A stretch of DNA of 7,293 bases. It comes from JBCDCE01 sp039182515 (GTDB lineage Bacteria > Pseudomonadota > Alphaproteobacteria > Rhodobacterales > Rhodobacteraceae). A program made the translations under genes and the position numbers. Below, one piece after another: positions 1-7,190 of the stretch. Below the pieces are notes generated by a model. It did no database searches and had not been told where the DNA came from. It saw nothing but the letters and a program-made list of their open reading frames with translations. Location of the stretch: the NCBI GenBank assembly GCA_039182515.1, contig JBCDCE010000090.1, positions 1-7,293 of the forward strand, read 5' to 3'. The number at the start of each line of letters is the position of its first letter. Position 1 is the stretch's first letter.

Positions 1-89
1 ATTGTCAGATTGGAAATCTGCACATTGCCACGCTGAACCGGCAAATGCGGCCAGATCAACGCGTACTGCTCTTCTGTTATCTCATTCAT
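1..89 (-). CDS. IS5-family-like transposase, N-terminal part (cut by window edge)
   Basis: The leftward frame starts with ATG at 89-87 and stays open to the left edge, giving 29 residues that begin MNEITEEQYALIWPHLPVQ and continue RGNVQISNLT. The pattern of an I-x-x-EQ-x-x-I opening, an LPVQRGN block and an S/N-L stretch resembles the N-terminus (DUF4096-like region) of IS5-type DDE transposases, in which a C-K-W-R-GLP motif normally follows. That motif and the catalytic DDE residues would lie outside the window. An in-frame TAA (complement of 99-101) just upstream makes ATG-89 the only reasonable start; no clear Shine-Dalgarno is seen. The protein would cut and join the ends of its own element. 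The family call comes from recognising the short N-terminus, so the subgroup is not settled. Confidence 0.72.
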   Translation of the reverse strand, partial: MNEITEEQYALIWPHLPVQRGNVQISNLT

Positions 90-115
90 AACAGACAGTT
101 AGCAGAAATCAGGCC
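1..115 (-). mobile_element. Insertion sequence end (IS5-like), truncated by window edge
   Basis: The transposase start lies at 89, so the end of the element should fall a few tens of bases to the right. The stretch 98-115 (GTTAGCAGAAATCAGGCC), read leftward as a GGCC-TGATTT-CTGC tip, is the likely terminal inverted repeat. The other end is not in the window, so neither the repeat nor a target duplication can be confirmed and the right boundary is approximate. The element points away from the unknown gene that begins at 125. Confidence 0.5.
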
Positions 116-124
116 AGGACAATA

Positions 125-748
125 GTGTTAACACGCCCTAGAGAAAAACTTGAAACCCTCCCGATCCAGCAGCTTGTTGTGCTTTTCCTTGAGGAAAAGG
201 ACATCGACCCAGCCCTGGACCTTCAAGACGCGATCCTCAAAGGTCTGACCACCCAAAAATTACCGTATCTCTTGCCGCTATTGCTGTCCAAAGACCGAGA
301 CACGCGGATCTCGGGGCTTTCAATTTTGGAAGAAAGCACTGTGGATTGCTCGTCGCTTTTTGAGCATGTGGCCGCTCAAATTGATCCCAACGATGCCGTT
401 CTTACTCGGGTTTCTTTAACGGTCTTGCTGGACGGCCAAACGTACCCGCGCACAGCTGAAAATCAGATGATCCACCACTATGAGAGTAAAGATATTCCGA
501 TCAGGCGGATTGTGCGAACTTGGACTATCCTTCTGTCTTCCGCACGATCTCGAGCTCTTCTTGGCAACATAACGATATCGTTAAACATGCGCGATCTTCT
601 TGAGCACCTCATCGCACTCAAGTCCGGTCAAGAAACCCTCCGTGCCTTCTCTCATTGGCTGAGCACCACCGACGACCTTGCTTATGGCGCGTTCGAGAGG
701 TTGCTTAAGTTTCACAAAAGCGAATTTAACTTGGAAAGGATTCAGTAG
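125..748 (+). CDS. Unknown helical (HEAT-like) protein, possibly a 5'-truncated gene
   Basis: This is a 207-residue protein with a GTG start and an AGGA ribosome-binding-like sequence at 116-119, five bases upstream. I do not recognise the family. The protein is soluble, with no signal peptide or membrane segment. It is rich in leucine-heavy amphipathic helices; residues about 30-70 (LQDAILKGL, LPYLLPLLLSKD, RISGLSILEES) and 155-200 read like paired helices of a HEAT/ARM-type scaffold, though no repeat is regular enough to be sure. No catalytic motif is seen. The frame has no stop between 92 and the GTG, so it runs into the adjacent insertion-sequence end; the original gene may have been longer and lost its 5' part. 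Sampled lines have lower GC (about 45-53%) than pyc and uvrD, and rare-looking codons such as TTA occur, consistent with an accessory gene. It is convergent with pyc. Its coding nature is likely because the frame is long, but its function is unknown. Confidence 0.6.
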   Translation: MLTRPREKLETLPIQQLVVLFLEEKDIDPALDLQDAILKGLTTQKLPYLLPLLLSKDRDTRISGLSILEESTVDCSSLFEHVAAQIDPNDAVLTRVSLTVLLDGQTYPRTAENQMIHHYESKDIPIRRIVRTWTILLSSARSRALLGNITISLNMRDLLEHLIALKSGQETLRAFSHWLSTTDDLAYGAFERLLKFHKSEFNLERIQ

Positions 749-866
749 CCCTTTTCCCTTTGTACCCGTTTCAAGTTGGCTTTCGAGGCGTCGTATTCCG
801 ATGAATTAAGTTCACCTTTTTGCAACCTATTTCTGATCAGTGGTTGTTTGATAAGCCAGCAGGTAT

Positions 867-949
867 GTTGAAGTTCAACCCATACGTGTATTTGGCACAC
901 AATGTGCATATGTAACGCATACGTAGAGACATACGTGCTGTGTATGCGT
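867..949. repeat. Cluster of short palindromes and CATACGT repeats
   Basis: Within about 80 bases there are several symmetric elements. A perfect 13-bp palindrome GTTGAAGTTCAAC lies at 867-879, and a second, GCACACAATGTGC, at 895-907. CATACGT occurs at 881-887, 918-924 and 930-936, with a one-base variant CATATGT at 907-913; the last three start 11 and 12 bases apart, about one helical turn. ACGCATAC at 915-922 is matched by its inverse GTATGCGT at 942-949. Such density suggests protein binding sites or a recombination or remnant site, but no gene starts nearby, so the role is unknown. Confidence 0.5.
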
Positions 950-978
950 AAGACATTGAAAGCATTATATATTGTCCG

Positions 979-1017
979 AAAAAATAGAAAAAAGCACCGC
1001 ACGTCTACGTACTGTGC
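979..1017 (-). terminator. Rho-independent terminator of pyc
   Basis: Read leftward, bases 1017-994 form a hairpin. GCAC pairs with GTGC at the base, followed by one A-G mismatch and then GTACG pairing with CGTGC (one G-U), closed by a TAGA tetraloop. The stem is followed at once by six T (988-993) and, after a short CTA break, six more (979-984). The hairpin starts 44 bases past the pyc stop codon, a typical distance. In the opposite direction the hairpin is followed only by a CCCTTTCC stretch, so it should act mainly on pyc transcripts. Confidence 0.82.
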
Positions 1018-1060
1018 CCTTTCCAATGTCTAATCCTGCAGCGCGTTGCGCGATTTGGGC

Positions 1061-4000
1061 TTAGGCTTCAAATTCAACCAAGAGATCTTTGGCATCAATT
1101 TGAGCGCCTGCTGTGACGTTCAAAGCTTTGATCACCGCGTCGCGGTCCGCATGGATGCCAGTTTCCATCTTCATGGCTTCAATGGTGAGCAGCAAATCGC
1201 CCTCTTTCACCGTAGCGCCCGCCTGCGTTGCGACAGAAGCCACAACGCCCGGCATCGGTGCGCCGATGTGGTTGGGATTGCCAAGCTCAGCTTTCGGGCG
1301 CGCGGCTGAAGCGCCGCCCGCTTTGCGGTCTGGCACACGCACAACACGCGGCTGGCCATTAAGCTCAAAAAACACCCGAACTTCACCTTCTTCGGTGCTC
1401 TCGCCCACAGCCTGAAGCCGGATCTCAAGCGTTTTGCCTGGATCAATCTCGGCACTGATCTCTTCGCCTGGGCTCATCCCATAGAAGAACGTATGGGTGG
1501 GCAGCGTGCGCACGGGGCCATAGTCTTGATGCCGGTTTTGATAGTCGGTGTAGACCTTGGGATACATCAGATAGCCGGACAGATCCTCGTCATCGAGCTC
1601 ATAACCTTGAGTGGCCTTTGAGGCCTCTTTGCGCAGCGCGTCGAGATCTGCGGGCTTCAAGCTGGCACCAGGGCGTTTTGTGTTCGGCTTTTCGCCTTTC
1701 AGCGCTTTCTTCAAGATTGCTTTCGGAAAGCCGCCCGCCGGTTGGCCCAGATTGCCGCGCATCATGTCGATCACACTGTCGGGGAAAGCCACATCCGTGT
1801 CGGAGTTCTCCACGTCGTCGCGGGTCAAACCTTGGCTGACCATCATCAAAGCCATGTCGCCCACAACCTTCGACGAGGGCGTTACTTTCACGATATCGCC
1901 AAACATCTGGTTCACGTCCGCATACATCTGCGCCACCTCGTGCCAGCGCTCTTCGAGCCCCAGCGAGCGGGCTTGCGCTTTGAGATTGGTGAACTGCCCA
2001 CCGGGCATCTCGTGCAAGTATACCTCCGAGGCAGGGGCCTGCATGCCGCTTTCAAAGGCGGCGTAGTGCGCGCGCACCGCTTCAAAGTAATCGCTGATTT
2101 TGCGCACAGACCCGATGTCGAGCCCGGTGTCGCGATCTGTGTTGCGCAGCGCTTCAACCACAGAGCCGAGCGTGGCTTGAGAGGTGTTGCCCGAGAGGCT
2201 GTCCATCGCACAATCGACCGCATCAACGCCCGCCTCGGACGCCGCCAGAATGGTCGCAATCGCCACGCCGGCTGTGTCATGCGTGTGGAAGTGGATCGGC
2301 AAGCCGACCTCTTCTTTCAAAGCCTTAACAAGGATCGAGGCAGAGGCCGGTTTCAAAAGCCCGGCCATGTCTTTCAGGCCCAGCACATGTGCGCCTGCTG
2401 CTTTGAGCTCTTTGCCCATTGAGACATAATACTTCAGATCGTATTTGGAGCGCTCTGGGTTCAAGAGATCGCCGGTGTAGCAGATCGTGCCTTCACAGAC
2501 CTTGTTGGCCTCGATCACCGCATCCATCGCGACGCGCATGTTTTCCACCCAGTTCAGGCTGTCAAACACACGGAACACGTCAACGCCGGTTTCGGCAGCC
2601 TGTTTAACAAAGAACTGCACCACATTGTCTGGATAGTTTGTGTAGCCCACGCCATTGGACGCGCGCAGAAGCATCTGCGTCATCAAGTTTGGCATCTTCG
2701 CGCGAATATCGCGAAGGCGCTGCCAGGGGCATTCTTGCAAGAAACGGTAGGCCACATCGAAGGTCGCACCGCCCCAACATTCCACCGAGAAAAGCCCAGG
2801 CAGAGTCTCAGCATAAGCAGGGGCCGCTTTGATCATATCGATAGAGCGCATGCGCGTGGCGAGAAGCGATTGGTGCCCGTCCCGCATGGTGGTGTCGGTG
2901 ATCAAAAGTTGCTTTTGCGCCGCCATCCAGTCGGCCACGGCTTGTGGGCCTTTTTCATCGAGCAAGTTGCGCGTGCCAGGCTGGGGATTGTCCGCGCGGC
3001 GTACAGGCGGCGTCGGATCTTTGATGTCAGCAGGCGGGGCTGGGCGATTTTCCGTCTCTGGATGTCCGTTGACTGTAATGTCCGCGATGTAGGTCAGGAT
3101 TTTCGTGGCGCGGTCGCGGCGTGGTTTAAAATCAAAGAGTTCCGGCGTTTCGTCGATGAACTTTGTGGTGTATTCGTAGCTCAAAAACGTCGGATGCTTC
3201 AGCAGGTTTTCCACAAACGCGATGTTGGTGCTGACACCGCGGATGCGGAATTCCCGCAAGGCGCGGTCCATCCGCGCGATGGCGGCCTCGGGCGTGGGCG
3301 CCCAAGCAGTAACCTTCTCAAGAAGTGAGTCGTAATAGCGTGTGATCACAGCACCGGAATAAGCTGTGCCGCCATCGAGCCGGATGCCCATGCCTGTGGC
3401 ACCGCGATAGGCGGTGATGCGGCCATAGTCTGGGATGAAATTGTTTTGCGGATCTTCTGTGGTGACCCGACATTGGATCGCGTGCCCGTCGAGTTTCACA
3501 TCGTATTGCGACGCTGTGCCTGTCGCGAACTCCAGCGAGCGGCCTTCCGCGATGAGGATTTGCGCGCGCACGATATCGATGCCGGTGACTTCTTCCGTAA
3601 CTGTGTGTTCCACCTGCACGCGGGGGTTCACTTCGATGAAGTAAAACTCGCCCGAGTCCATATCCATCAAGAACTCGACCGTGCCCGCGCATTCATAGTT
3701 CACGTGCGCGCAGATTTTCTTGCCCAAAGCGCAGATTTGCTCGCGCTGTGTGCCAGACAAGTACGGCGCTGGGGCGCGCTCTACGACCTTTTGGTTGCGA
3801 CGCTGCACCGAGCAATCGCGCTCATAAAGGTGATAAATGTTGCCTTCCTTATCACCTAGGATTTGCACCTCCACGTGGCGCGCGCGGGTGATCATCTTCT
3901 CGAGATACCCTTCGCCATTGCCAAAAGCGGCCTCTGCTTCACGGCGTCCTTCGAGGATTTTTTCTTCCAGCTCTTCAGCTCCAAAGATCGGGCGCATACC

Positions 4001-4507
4001 GCGCCCGCCGCCGCCCCAGGAGGCTTTGAGCATGAGCGGATAGCCGATTTCTGCGGCTTCCTTTGCGATCGCTTTCATATCGTCGCCCAGCACTTCTGTG
4101 GCTGGGATCACAGGCACGCCCGCTTCCATTGCCACTTTGCGTGCAGAGGCTTTGTCCCCCAAGGCGCGCATGGTTTCGGCCTTTGGGCCAATGAAGGTGA
4201 TGCCAGCGTCAACACAGGCGTCCACAAATTCTGGGTTCTCCGACAAGAGCCCATAGCCCGGATGAATCGCATCTGCGCCGCTTTCTTTGGCCACGCGGAT
4301 CATCTCTTCGATCGAAAGGTAGGCAGCAACGGGCCCCAGATCCTCGCCGATCCGGTAAGCTTCGTCGGCCTTAAATCGGTGCAGCCCCAATTTGTCCTCT
4401 TCCGCGTAAACAGCCACGGTCTTTTTGCCGAGCTCGTTTGCAGCGCGCATGATCCGAATTGCGATCTCGCCGCGGTTTGCGATGAGGATTTTATTGAAGG
4501 CGGCCAT
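1061..4507 (-). CDS. pyc: Pyruvate carboxylase (single-chain, biotin-dependent)
   Basis: The enzyme carboxylates pyruvate to oxaloacetate using ATP and bicarbonate, refilling the TCA cycle and feeding gluconeogenesis in the cytoplasm; family members are tetramers, often activated by acetyl-CoA. The 1148 residues match the usual length. Residues 1-450 are biotin carboxylase, with KILIANRGEIA at 6-16, the ATP-grasp glycine loop GGGGRG at 165-170, and EVNPRVQVEH at 292-301. The linker and allosteric region is about 460-530. The carboxyltransferase begins near 533, with DTTMRDGHQS at 538-547. Metal ligands can be assigned by family pattern as D543, K712 (the lysine carbamylated in the family, in GLKDMAG), H741 and H743; T876 matches the catalytic threonine. 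The conserved C-terminal carboxyltransferase part follows, then the biotinyl domain with AMKMET and biotinylated K1113, 35 residues from the end. All key residues are present. The ATG at 4507-4505 is preceded by GGGAG six bases away. The gene stands alone, is divergent from uvrD, and ends at a strong terminator. Confidence 0.98.
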   Translation of the reverse strand: MAAFNKILIANRGEIAIRIMRAANELGKKTVAVYAEEDKLGLHRFKADEAYRIGEDLGPVAAYLSIEEMIRVAKESGADAIHPGYGLLSENPEFVDACVDAGITFIGPKAETMRALGDKASARKVAMEAGVPVIPATEVLGDDMKAIAKEAAEIGYPLMLKASWGGGGRGMRPIFGAEELEEKILEGRREAEAAFGNGEGYLEKMITRARHVEVQILGDKEGNIYHLYERDCSVQRRNQKVVERAPAPYLSGTQREQICALGKKICAHVNYECAGTVEFLMDMDSGEFYFIEVNPRVQVEHTVTEEVTGIDIVRAQILIAEGRSLEFATGTASQYDVKLDGHAIQCRVTTEDPQNNFIPDYGRITAYRGATGMGIRLDGGTAYSGAVITRYYDSLLEKVTAWAPTPEAAIARMDRALREFRIRGVSTNIAFVENLLKHPTFLSYEYTTKFIDETPELFDFKPRRDRATKILTYIADITVNGHPETENRPAPPADIKDPTPPVRRADNPQPGTRNLLDEKGPQAVADWMAAQKQLLITDTTMRDGHQSLLATRMRSIDMIKAAPAYAETLPGLFSVECWGGATFDVAYRFLQECPWQRLRDIRAKMPNLMTQMLLRASNGVGYTNYPDNVVQFFVKQAAETGVDVFRVFDSLNWVENMRVAMDAVIEANKVCEGTICYTGDLLNPERSKYDLKYYVSMGKELKAAGAHVLGLKDMAGLLKPASASILVKALKEEVGLPIHFHTHDTAGVAIATILAASEAGVDAVDCAMDSLSGNTSQATLGSVVEALRNTDRDTGLDIGSVRKISDYFEAVRAHYAAFESGMQAPASEVYLHEMPGGQFTNLKAQARSLGLEERWHEVAQMYADVNQMFGDIVKVTPSSKVVGDMALMMVSQGLTRDDVENSDTDVAFPDSVIDMMRGNLGQPAGGFPKAILKKALKGEKPNTKRPGASLKPADLDALRKEASKATQGYELDDEDLSGYLMYPKVYTDYQNRHQDYGPVRTLPTHTFFYGMSPGEEISAEIDPGKTLEIRLQAVGESTEEGEVRVFFELNGQPRVVRVPDRKAGGASAARPKAELGNPNHIGAPMPGVVASVATQAGATVKEGDLLLTIEAMKMETGIHADRDAVIKALNVTAGAQIDAKDLLVEFEA

Positions 4508-4543
4508 TGTGGTCTCCCAAGGTTTCGTCTTTGGATTGCGCGC

Positions 4544-4572
4544 TCTCTAAGGGTTTTTCGGCAGCGCAGCAA
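4544..4572 (-). promoter_or_regulatory. Possible pyc promoter
   Basis: Read leftward, TTGCTG (complement of 4567-4572) and TAGAGA (complement of 4544-4549) are separated by 17 bases, resembling -35 and -10 boxes. They would give a 5' leader of about 30 bases that includes the GGGAG ribosome binding site. The -10 match is only partial, so this is a guess from spacing and position. Confidence 0.25.
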
Positions 4573-4591
4573 TGCGGAGAACTGGGTATCC

Positions 4592-4620
4592 TTGCCCCGC
4601 TGCGGAACGGATGGTGAACA
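4592..4620 (+). promoter_or_regulatory. Possible uvrD promoter overlapping the SOS box
   Basis: TTGCCC at 4592-4597 and TGAACA at 4615-4620 are 17 bases apart. The -10 match is poor. If real, the LexA-type box at 4605-4619 would cover the spacer and -10, the usual position for repression. It would start transcription about 33 bases before the uvrD ATG. Confidence 0.25.
4605..4619 (+). promoter_or_regulatory. LexA (SOS) box, GAAC-N7-GAAC
   Basis: The sequence GAACGGATGGTGAAC is an exact match to the direct-repeat operator GAAC-N7-GAAC (GTTC-N7-GTTC on the other strand) known for LexA of many alphaproteobacteria. It ends 40 bases before the uvrD start codon, a sensible place for a repressor of a DNA repair gene, and over 95 bases from the pyc start. 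Eight fixed bases make a chance match in a 150-base gap unlikely (well under 1%). uvrD is an SOS gene in E. coli; LexA control here is inferred from sequence only. Confidence 0.7.
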
Positions 4621-4659
4621 AGGGTTTTCCTTTTTGTCCGAAACGGCTAGGTAGAGCGC

Positions 4660-7017
4660 ATGAGCGATTGGAACGAAGAAGACGCCTTTGACGCCGCCGC
4701 AGTGCCCTTGTCGCAACGCGCCATGGCGGCCCGTGGTGCGCCCTATTTGGAGGGGCTTAACCCCGCACAACGCGAAGCAGTTGAGGCGCTTGATGGGCCG
4801 GTTTTGATGTTGGCTGGCGCTGGCACGGGCAAAACCAAAGCGCTGACAACGCGCATTGCGCATCTTCTGGCCACGGGCCGCGCGCGCCCCAATGAGATCT
4901 TGTCGGTGACATTTACCAACAAAGCCGCGCGTGAAATGAAAAACCGCGTGGGTGGTTTGATGGGCGAGGCTGTCGAAGGCATGCCCTGGCTCGGCACGTT
5001 CCATTCGATCTGCGTAAAGCTCTTGCGCCGCCATGCGGAGCTCGTTGGTCTCAAATCGAACTTCACGATCCTGGATACGGACGATCAGATCCGGCTGATA
5101 AAACAGCTGATTGTCGCCAGCGGCATGGACGACAAACGGTGGCCAGCCCGCGCTTTGTCAAACATCATCGATGGTTGGAAAAACCGCGCGATTACGCCCG
5201 AAAAGGTCCCTGTTGCTGAAGGCTCTGCATTCGATGGCCGAGGCCCTGCGCTCTACGCGCAGTATCAGACCCGGCTTCTGGAGCTGAATGCAGTCGATTT
5301 CGGCGACCTCTTGCTCCATGTCGTGGGGATTTTCCAAAAACATGGCGATGTATTGGCGCAGTACCAGCGCTATTTCCGCTTCATTTTGGTGGACGAGTAC
5401 CAAGATACGAACGTCGCTCAATACATGTGGCTCAGGCTCTTGGCGCAGTCGCACCAGAACATCTGTTGTGTGGGCGACGACGACCAATCGATCTACGGTT
5501 GGCGCGGTGCGGAAGTGGGCAACATTTTGCGCTTTGAGAAGGACTTTCCCGGCGCAAAAGTGGTCCGGCTGGAACAAAACTATCGCTCCACCGTGCATAT
5601 CTTGGCGGCGGCCTCCGGCGTGATTGAAGCCAACCAAGGCCGCTTGGGCAAAACCCTTTGGACAGACCGGAACGAGGGCGAAAAGGTCCGCCTCATTGGC
5701 CATTGGGATGGCGAAGAAGAAGCGCGCTGGATTGGCGACGAGATTGAAGCGGCCCAAGGCGGCACGCGCGGTATGCAGCCTTTCTCGCTGGATGATATGG
5801 CGATTTTGGTGCGCGCCTCTCACCAAATGCGCGCCTTTGAAGATCGGTTTTTGACCATAGGATTACCCTACCGTGTGATCGGGGGGCCACGCTTTTATGA
5901 GCGCATGGAAATCCGCGATGCGATGGCCTATTTTCGCCTCGCCGTTTCGCCAAGCGATGATCTGGCCTTCGAGCGGATCGTGAACACGCCCAAGCGGGGG
6001 CTGGGCGATAAAGCTCAACAAAAAATCCAAATGGCCGCGCGCTCTAACAACACCTCGCTTGTGGAAGGCGCACGCATTCTTGTGGCCACGAAAGGCCTGG
6101 GCGGCAAAGGCGGCGCTGAACTGGCCAAGCTCGTCGAGGGTCTTGATCGCTGGACCCGCATCGTGCGCGATGATGCCAGCAGTCACGTCGAAACGGCCCA
6201 GATGATCTTAGAGGAATCTGGCTACATCGAGATGTGGCAGAACGACAAAACGCCCGAAGCCCCGGGCCGGCTCGAGAACCTGAAAGAATTGGTAAAGGCT
6301 CTTGAAGAGTTTGAGAACCTGCAAGGGTTTTTAGAGCACGTTTCTTTGATCATGGACAATGAGACCGAAAGCGACGGCGCGAAGGTCTCCATTATGACAC
6401 TGCACGCCGCCAAAGGCCTGGAGTTCCCGGTGCTCTTTTTACCAGGCTGGGAAGACGGCCTTTTTCCTTCGCAACGCTCAATGGATGAAAGCGGGTTGAA
6501 AGGCGTCGAGGAAGAGCGGCGCTTGGCCTATGTGGGCATCACGCGCGCTGAGCAGCTTTGCACCATAAGCTTTGCCGCAAACAGGCGGGTGTTTGGGCAA
6601 TGGCAATCGGCCTTGCCGTCGCGCTTTATTGATGAATTGCCTGAGGAACATGTGGAAGTGCTCACACCGCCTGGGCTCTACGGTGGGGGCTTTGGCGCTG
6701 CCGCACCAAGCTCAGGGTTGGAAGCAGCCGCGGCCGAAGCAAATGTCTATAACTCACCAGGATGGAGACGTCTTCAGTCGCGTGCCAGCCAACGCCCTGT
6801 GAGCCAGCCAAAAGAGCAGCGTAATATGGTGATTGATCTCGATGCGGCATCGAGCTTCTCTAGCGGGGACCGGGTGTTCCACCAGAAATTTGGCTATGGG
6901 CTTGTGACGGGCATGGAAGGCGACAAGCTGTCGATTGCTTTTGACAAAGCGGGTGAGAAGAACGTGCTCGCGCGGTTTATCGTAACAGCAGATGCTGCGG
7001 ATGACGTGCCGTTTTAG
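4660..7017 (+). CDS. uvrD: ATP-dependent DNA helicase UvrD/PcrA (SF1, 3'-5')
   Basis: The protein unwinds DNA 3' to 5' using ATP; in the family it removes the cut strand in nucleotide excision and mismatch repair and clears proteins from DNA. The 785 residues carry all SF1A motifs in order: Q motif LNPAQ (33-37, Q37), Walker A GAGTGKT (53-59, K58), Ia VTFTNKAA (83-90), Ib GTFHS (112-116), II LVDEYQDT (243-250, E246), III GDDDQSIYGWRGA (272-284), IV LEQNYRS (304-310), V TLHAAKGLEF (580-589) and VI RRLAYVGITRA (620-630). Domain 2B lies about 380-560. After a low-complexity Ala/Gly linker (675-695) comes the C-terminal tudor-like domain, residues about 735-774 (GDRVFHQKFGYGLV), which in PcrA/UvrD binds RNA polymerase. 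The ATG at 4660 has a weak AGG-TAGAG ribosome binding site; the N-terminal extension before the Q motif is typical of the family. A LexA-type box lies 40 bases upstream. UvrD and PcrA cannot be separated by sequence alone. Confidence 0.97.
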   Translation: MSDWNEEDAFDAAAVPLSQRAMAARGAPYLEGLNPAQREAVEALDGPVLMLAGAGTGKTKALTTRIAHLLATGRARPNEILSVTFTNKAAREMKNRVGGLMGEAVEGMPWLGTFHSICVKLLRRHAELVGLKSNFTILDTDDQIRLIKQLIVASGMDDKRWPARALSNIIDGWKNRAITPEKVPVAEGSAFDGRGPALYAQYQTRLLELNAVDFGDLLLHVVGIFQKHGDVLAQYQRYFRFILVDEYQDTNVAQYMWLRLLAQSHQNICCVGDDDQSIYGWRGAEVGNILRFEKDFPGAKVVRLEQNYRSTVHILAAASGVIEANQGRLGKTLWTDRNEGEKVRLIGHWDGEEEARWIGDEIEAAQGGTRGMQPFSLDDMAILVRASHQMRAFEDRFLTIGLPYRVIGGPRFYERMEIRDAMAYFRLAVSPSDDLAFERIVNTPKRGLGDKAQQKIQMAARSNNTSLVEGARILVATKGLGGKGGAELAKLVEGLDRWTRIVRDDASSHVETAQMILEESGYIEMWQNDKTPEAPGRLENLKELVKALEEFENLQGFLEHVSLIMDNETESDGAKVSIMTLHAAKGLEFPVLFLPGWEDGLFPSQRSMDESGLKGVEEERRLAYVGITRAEQLCTISFAANRRVFGQWQSALPSRFIDELPEEHVEVLTPPGLYGGGFGAAAPSSGLEAAAAEANVYNSPGWRRLQSRASQRPVSQPKEQRNMVIDLDAASSFSSGDRVFHQKFGYGLVTGMEGDKLSIAFDKAGEKNVLARFIVTADAADDVPF

Positions 7018-7027
7018 CTTTCGGCGC

Positions 7028-7052
7028 AACAGCGCACTGAGAACCTGCTGTT
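7028..7052 (+). terminator. Weak hairpin after uvrD, possible terminator
   Basis: AACAGC at 7028-7033 pairs with GCTGTT at 7047-7052 around a 13-base loop, starting 11 bases after the uvrD stop. There is no T-run after it (ACCTCTAAAA follows), so it is at best a weak or factor-dependent terminator, or an mRNA 3'-end stabiliser. Nothing else in 7018-7150 resembles an intrinsic terminator. Confidence 0.25.
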
Positions 7053-7190
7053 ACCTCTAAAACTCATGTTAAATTGTGAGCACTATAAGTGGCTCCGTTT
7101 ACATCACCTTATCCGAATCCCCCAACAATGAAGGGTGGTAGGGAGAGGGATGTTGAAGTGGTCCCAGAAAACTGGACAGTCGGCTAAGGT

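Larger units (their letters stand above)
749..1060. other. AT-rich convergent intergenic region
   Basis: This gap lies between the stop of the unknown rightward gene and the stop of leftward pyc. It is clearly more AT-rich than either neighbour core gene. I find no supported gene in it. The open frames here (a 94-residue leftward one and a 43-residue rightward one) lack ribosome binding sites and run straight through the pyc terminator hairpin. The gap contains that terminator and a cluster of dyads and repeats, both listed separately. Confidence 0.7.
4508..4659. promoter_or_regulatory. Shared divergent control region of pyc and uvrD
   Basis: This 152-base gap separates the two start codons and must contain the promoters of both genes unless they start further away. 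It holds a pyc ribosome binding site (GGGAG, complement of 4514-4518), a possible pyc promoter, and a perfect LexA-type box on the uvrD side. A small palindrome CCGC-T-GCGG sits at 4597-4605, touching the box. No small gene is seen. Confidence 0.7.

Noticed and set aside
964..969. Perfect TATAAT on the minus strand as a promoter -10
   Set aside because: It lies just downstream of the pyc terminator T-tract with no acceptable -35 (TTTTTC at best) and no supported gene to its left; an AT-rich tract readily gives this hexamer.
742..1026. Leftward 94-residue open frame in the convergent gap
   Set aside because: It has no ribosome binding site, runs through the pyc terminator hairpin and the repeat cluster, and its product looks like a random translation of AT-rich DNA.
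902..1033. Rightward 43-residue, Lys/Arg-rich open frame
   Set aside because: It has no ribosome binding site before the ATG, and the frame spans the terminator and its A-tract, which accounts for the lysines.
1035..1055. GCGC-GTT-GCGC dyad right after the pyc stop as a terminator
   Set aside because: It has only a 4-bp stem and no T-run; the strong hairpin with T-tract at 979-1017 explains termination better.
749..1060. CRISPR array or tRNA in the repeat-rich gap
   Set aside because: The repeats are only 7-13 bases with irregular spacing and no spacer structure, and no cloverleaf or TTC-loop sequence is seen.
3863..4654. Rightward 263-residue frame opposite pyc, and the 226-residue frame at 1742-2422
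   Set aside because: Both are antisense shadows of the well-conserved pyc reading frame in GC-rich DNA; their products show no domain.
4300..5034. Leftward 244-residue frame spanning the pyc 5' end, the divergent gap and uvrD
   Set aside because: It overlaps two certain genes in another frame or strand and includes their shared control region, so it is not plausible as a gene.
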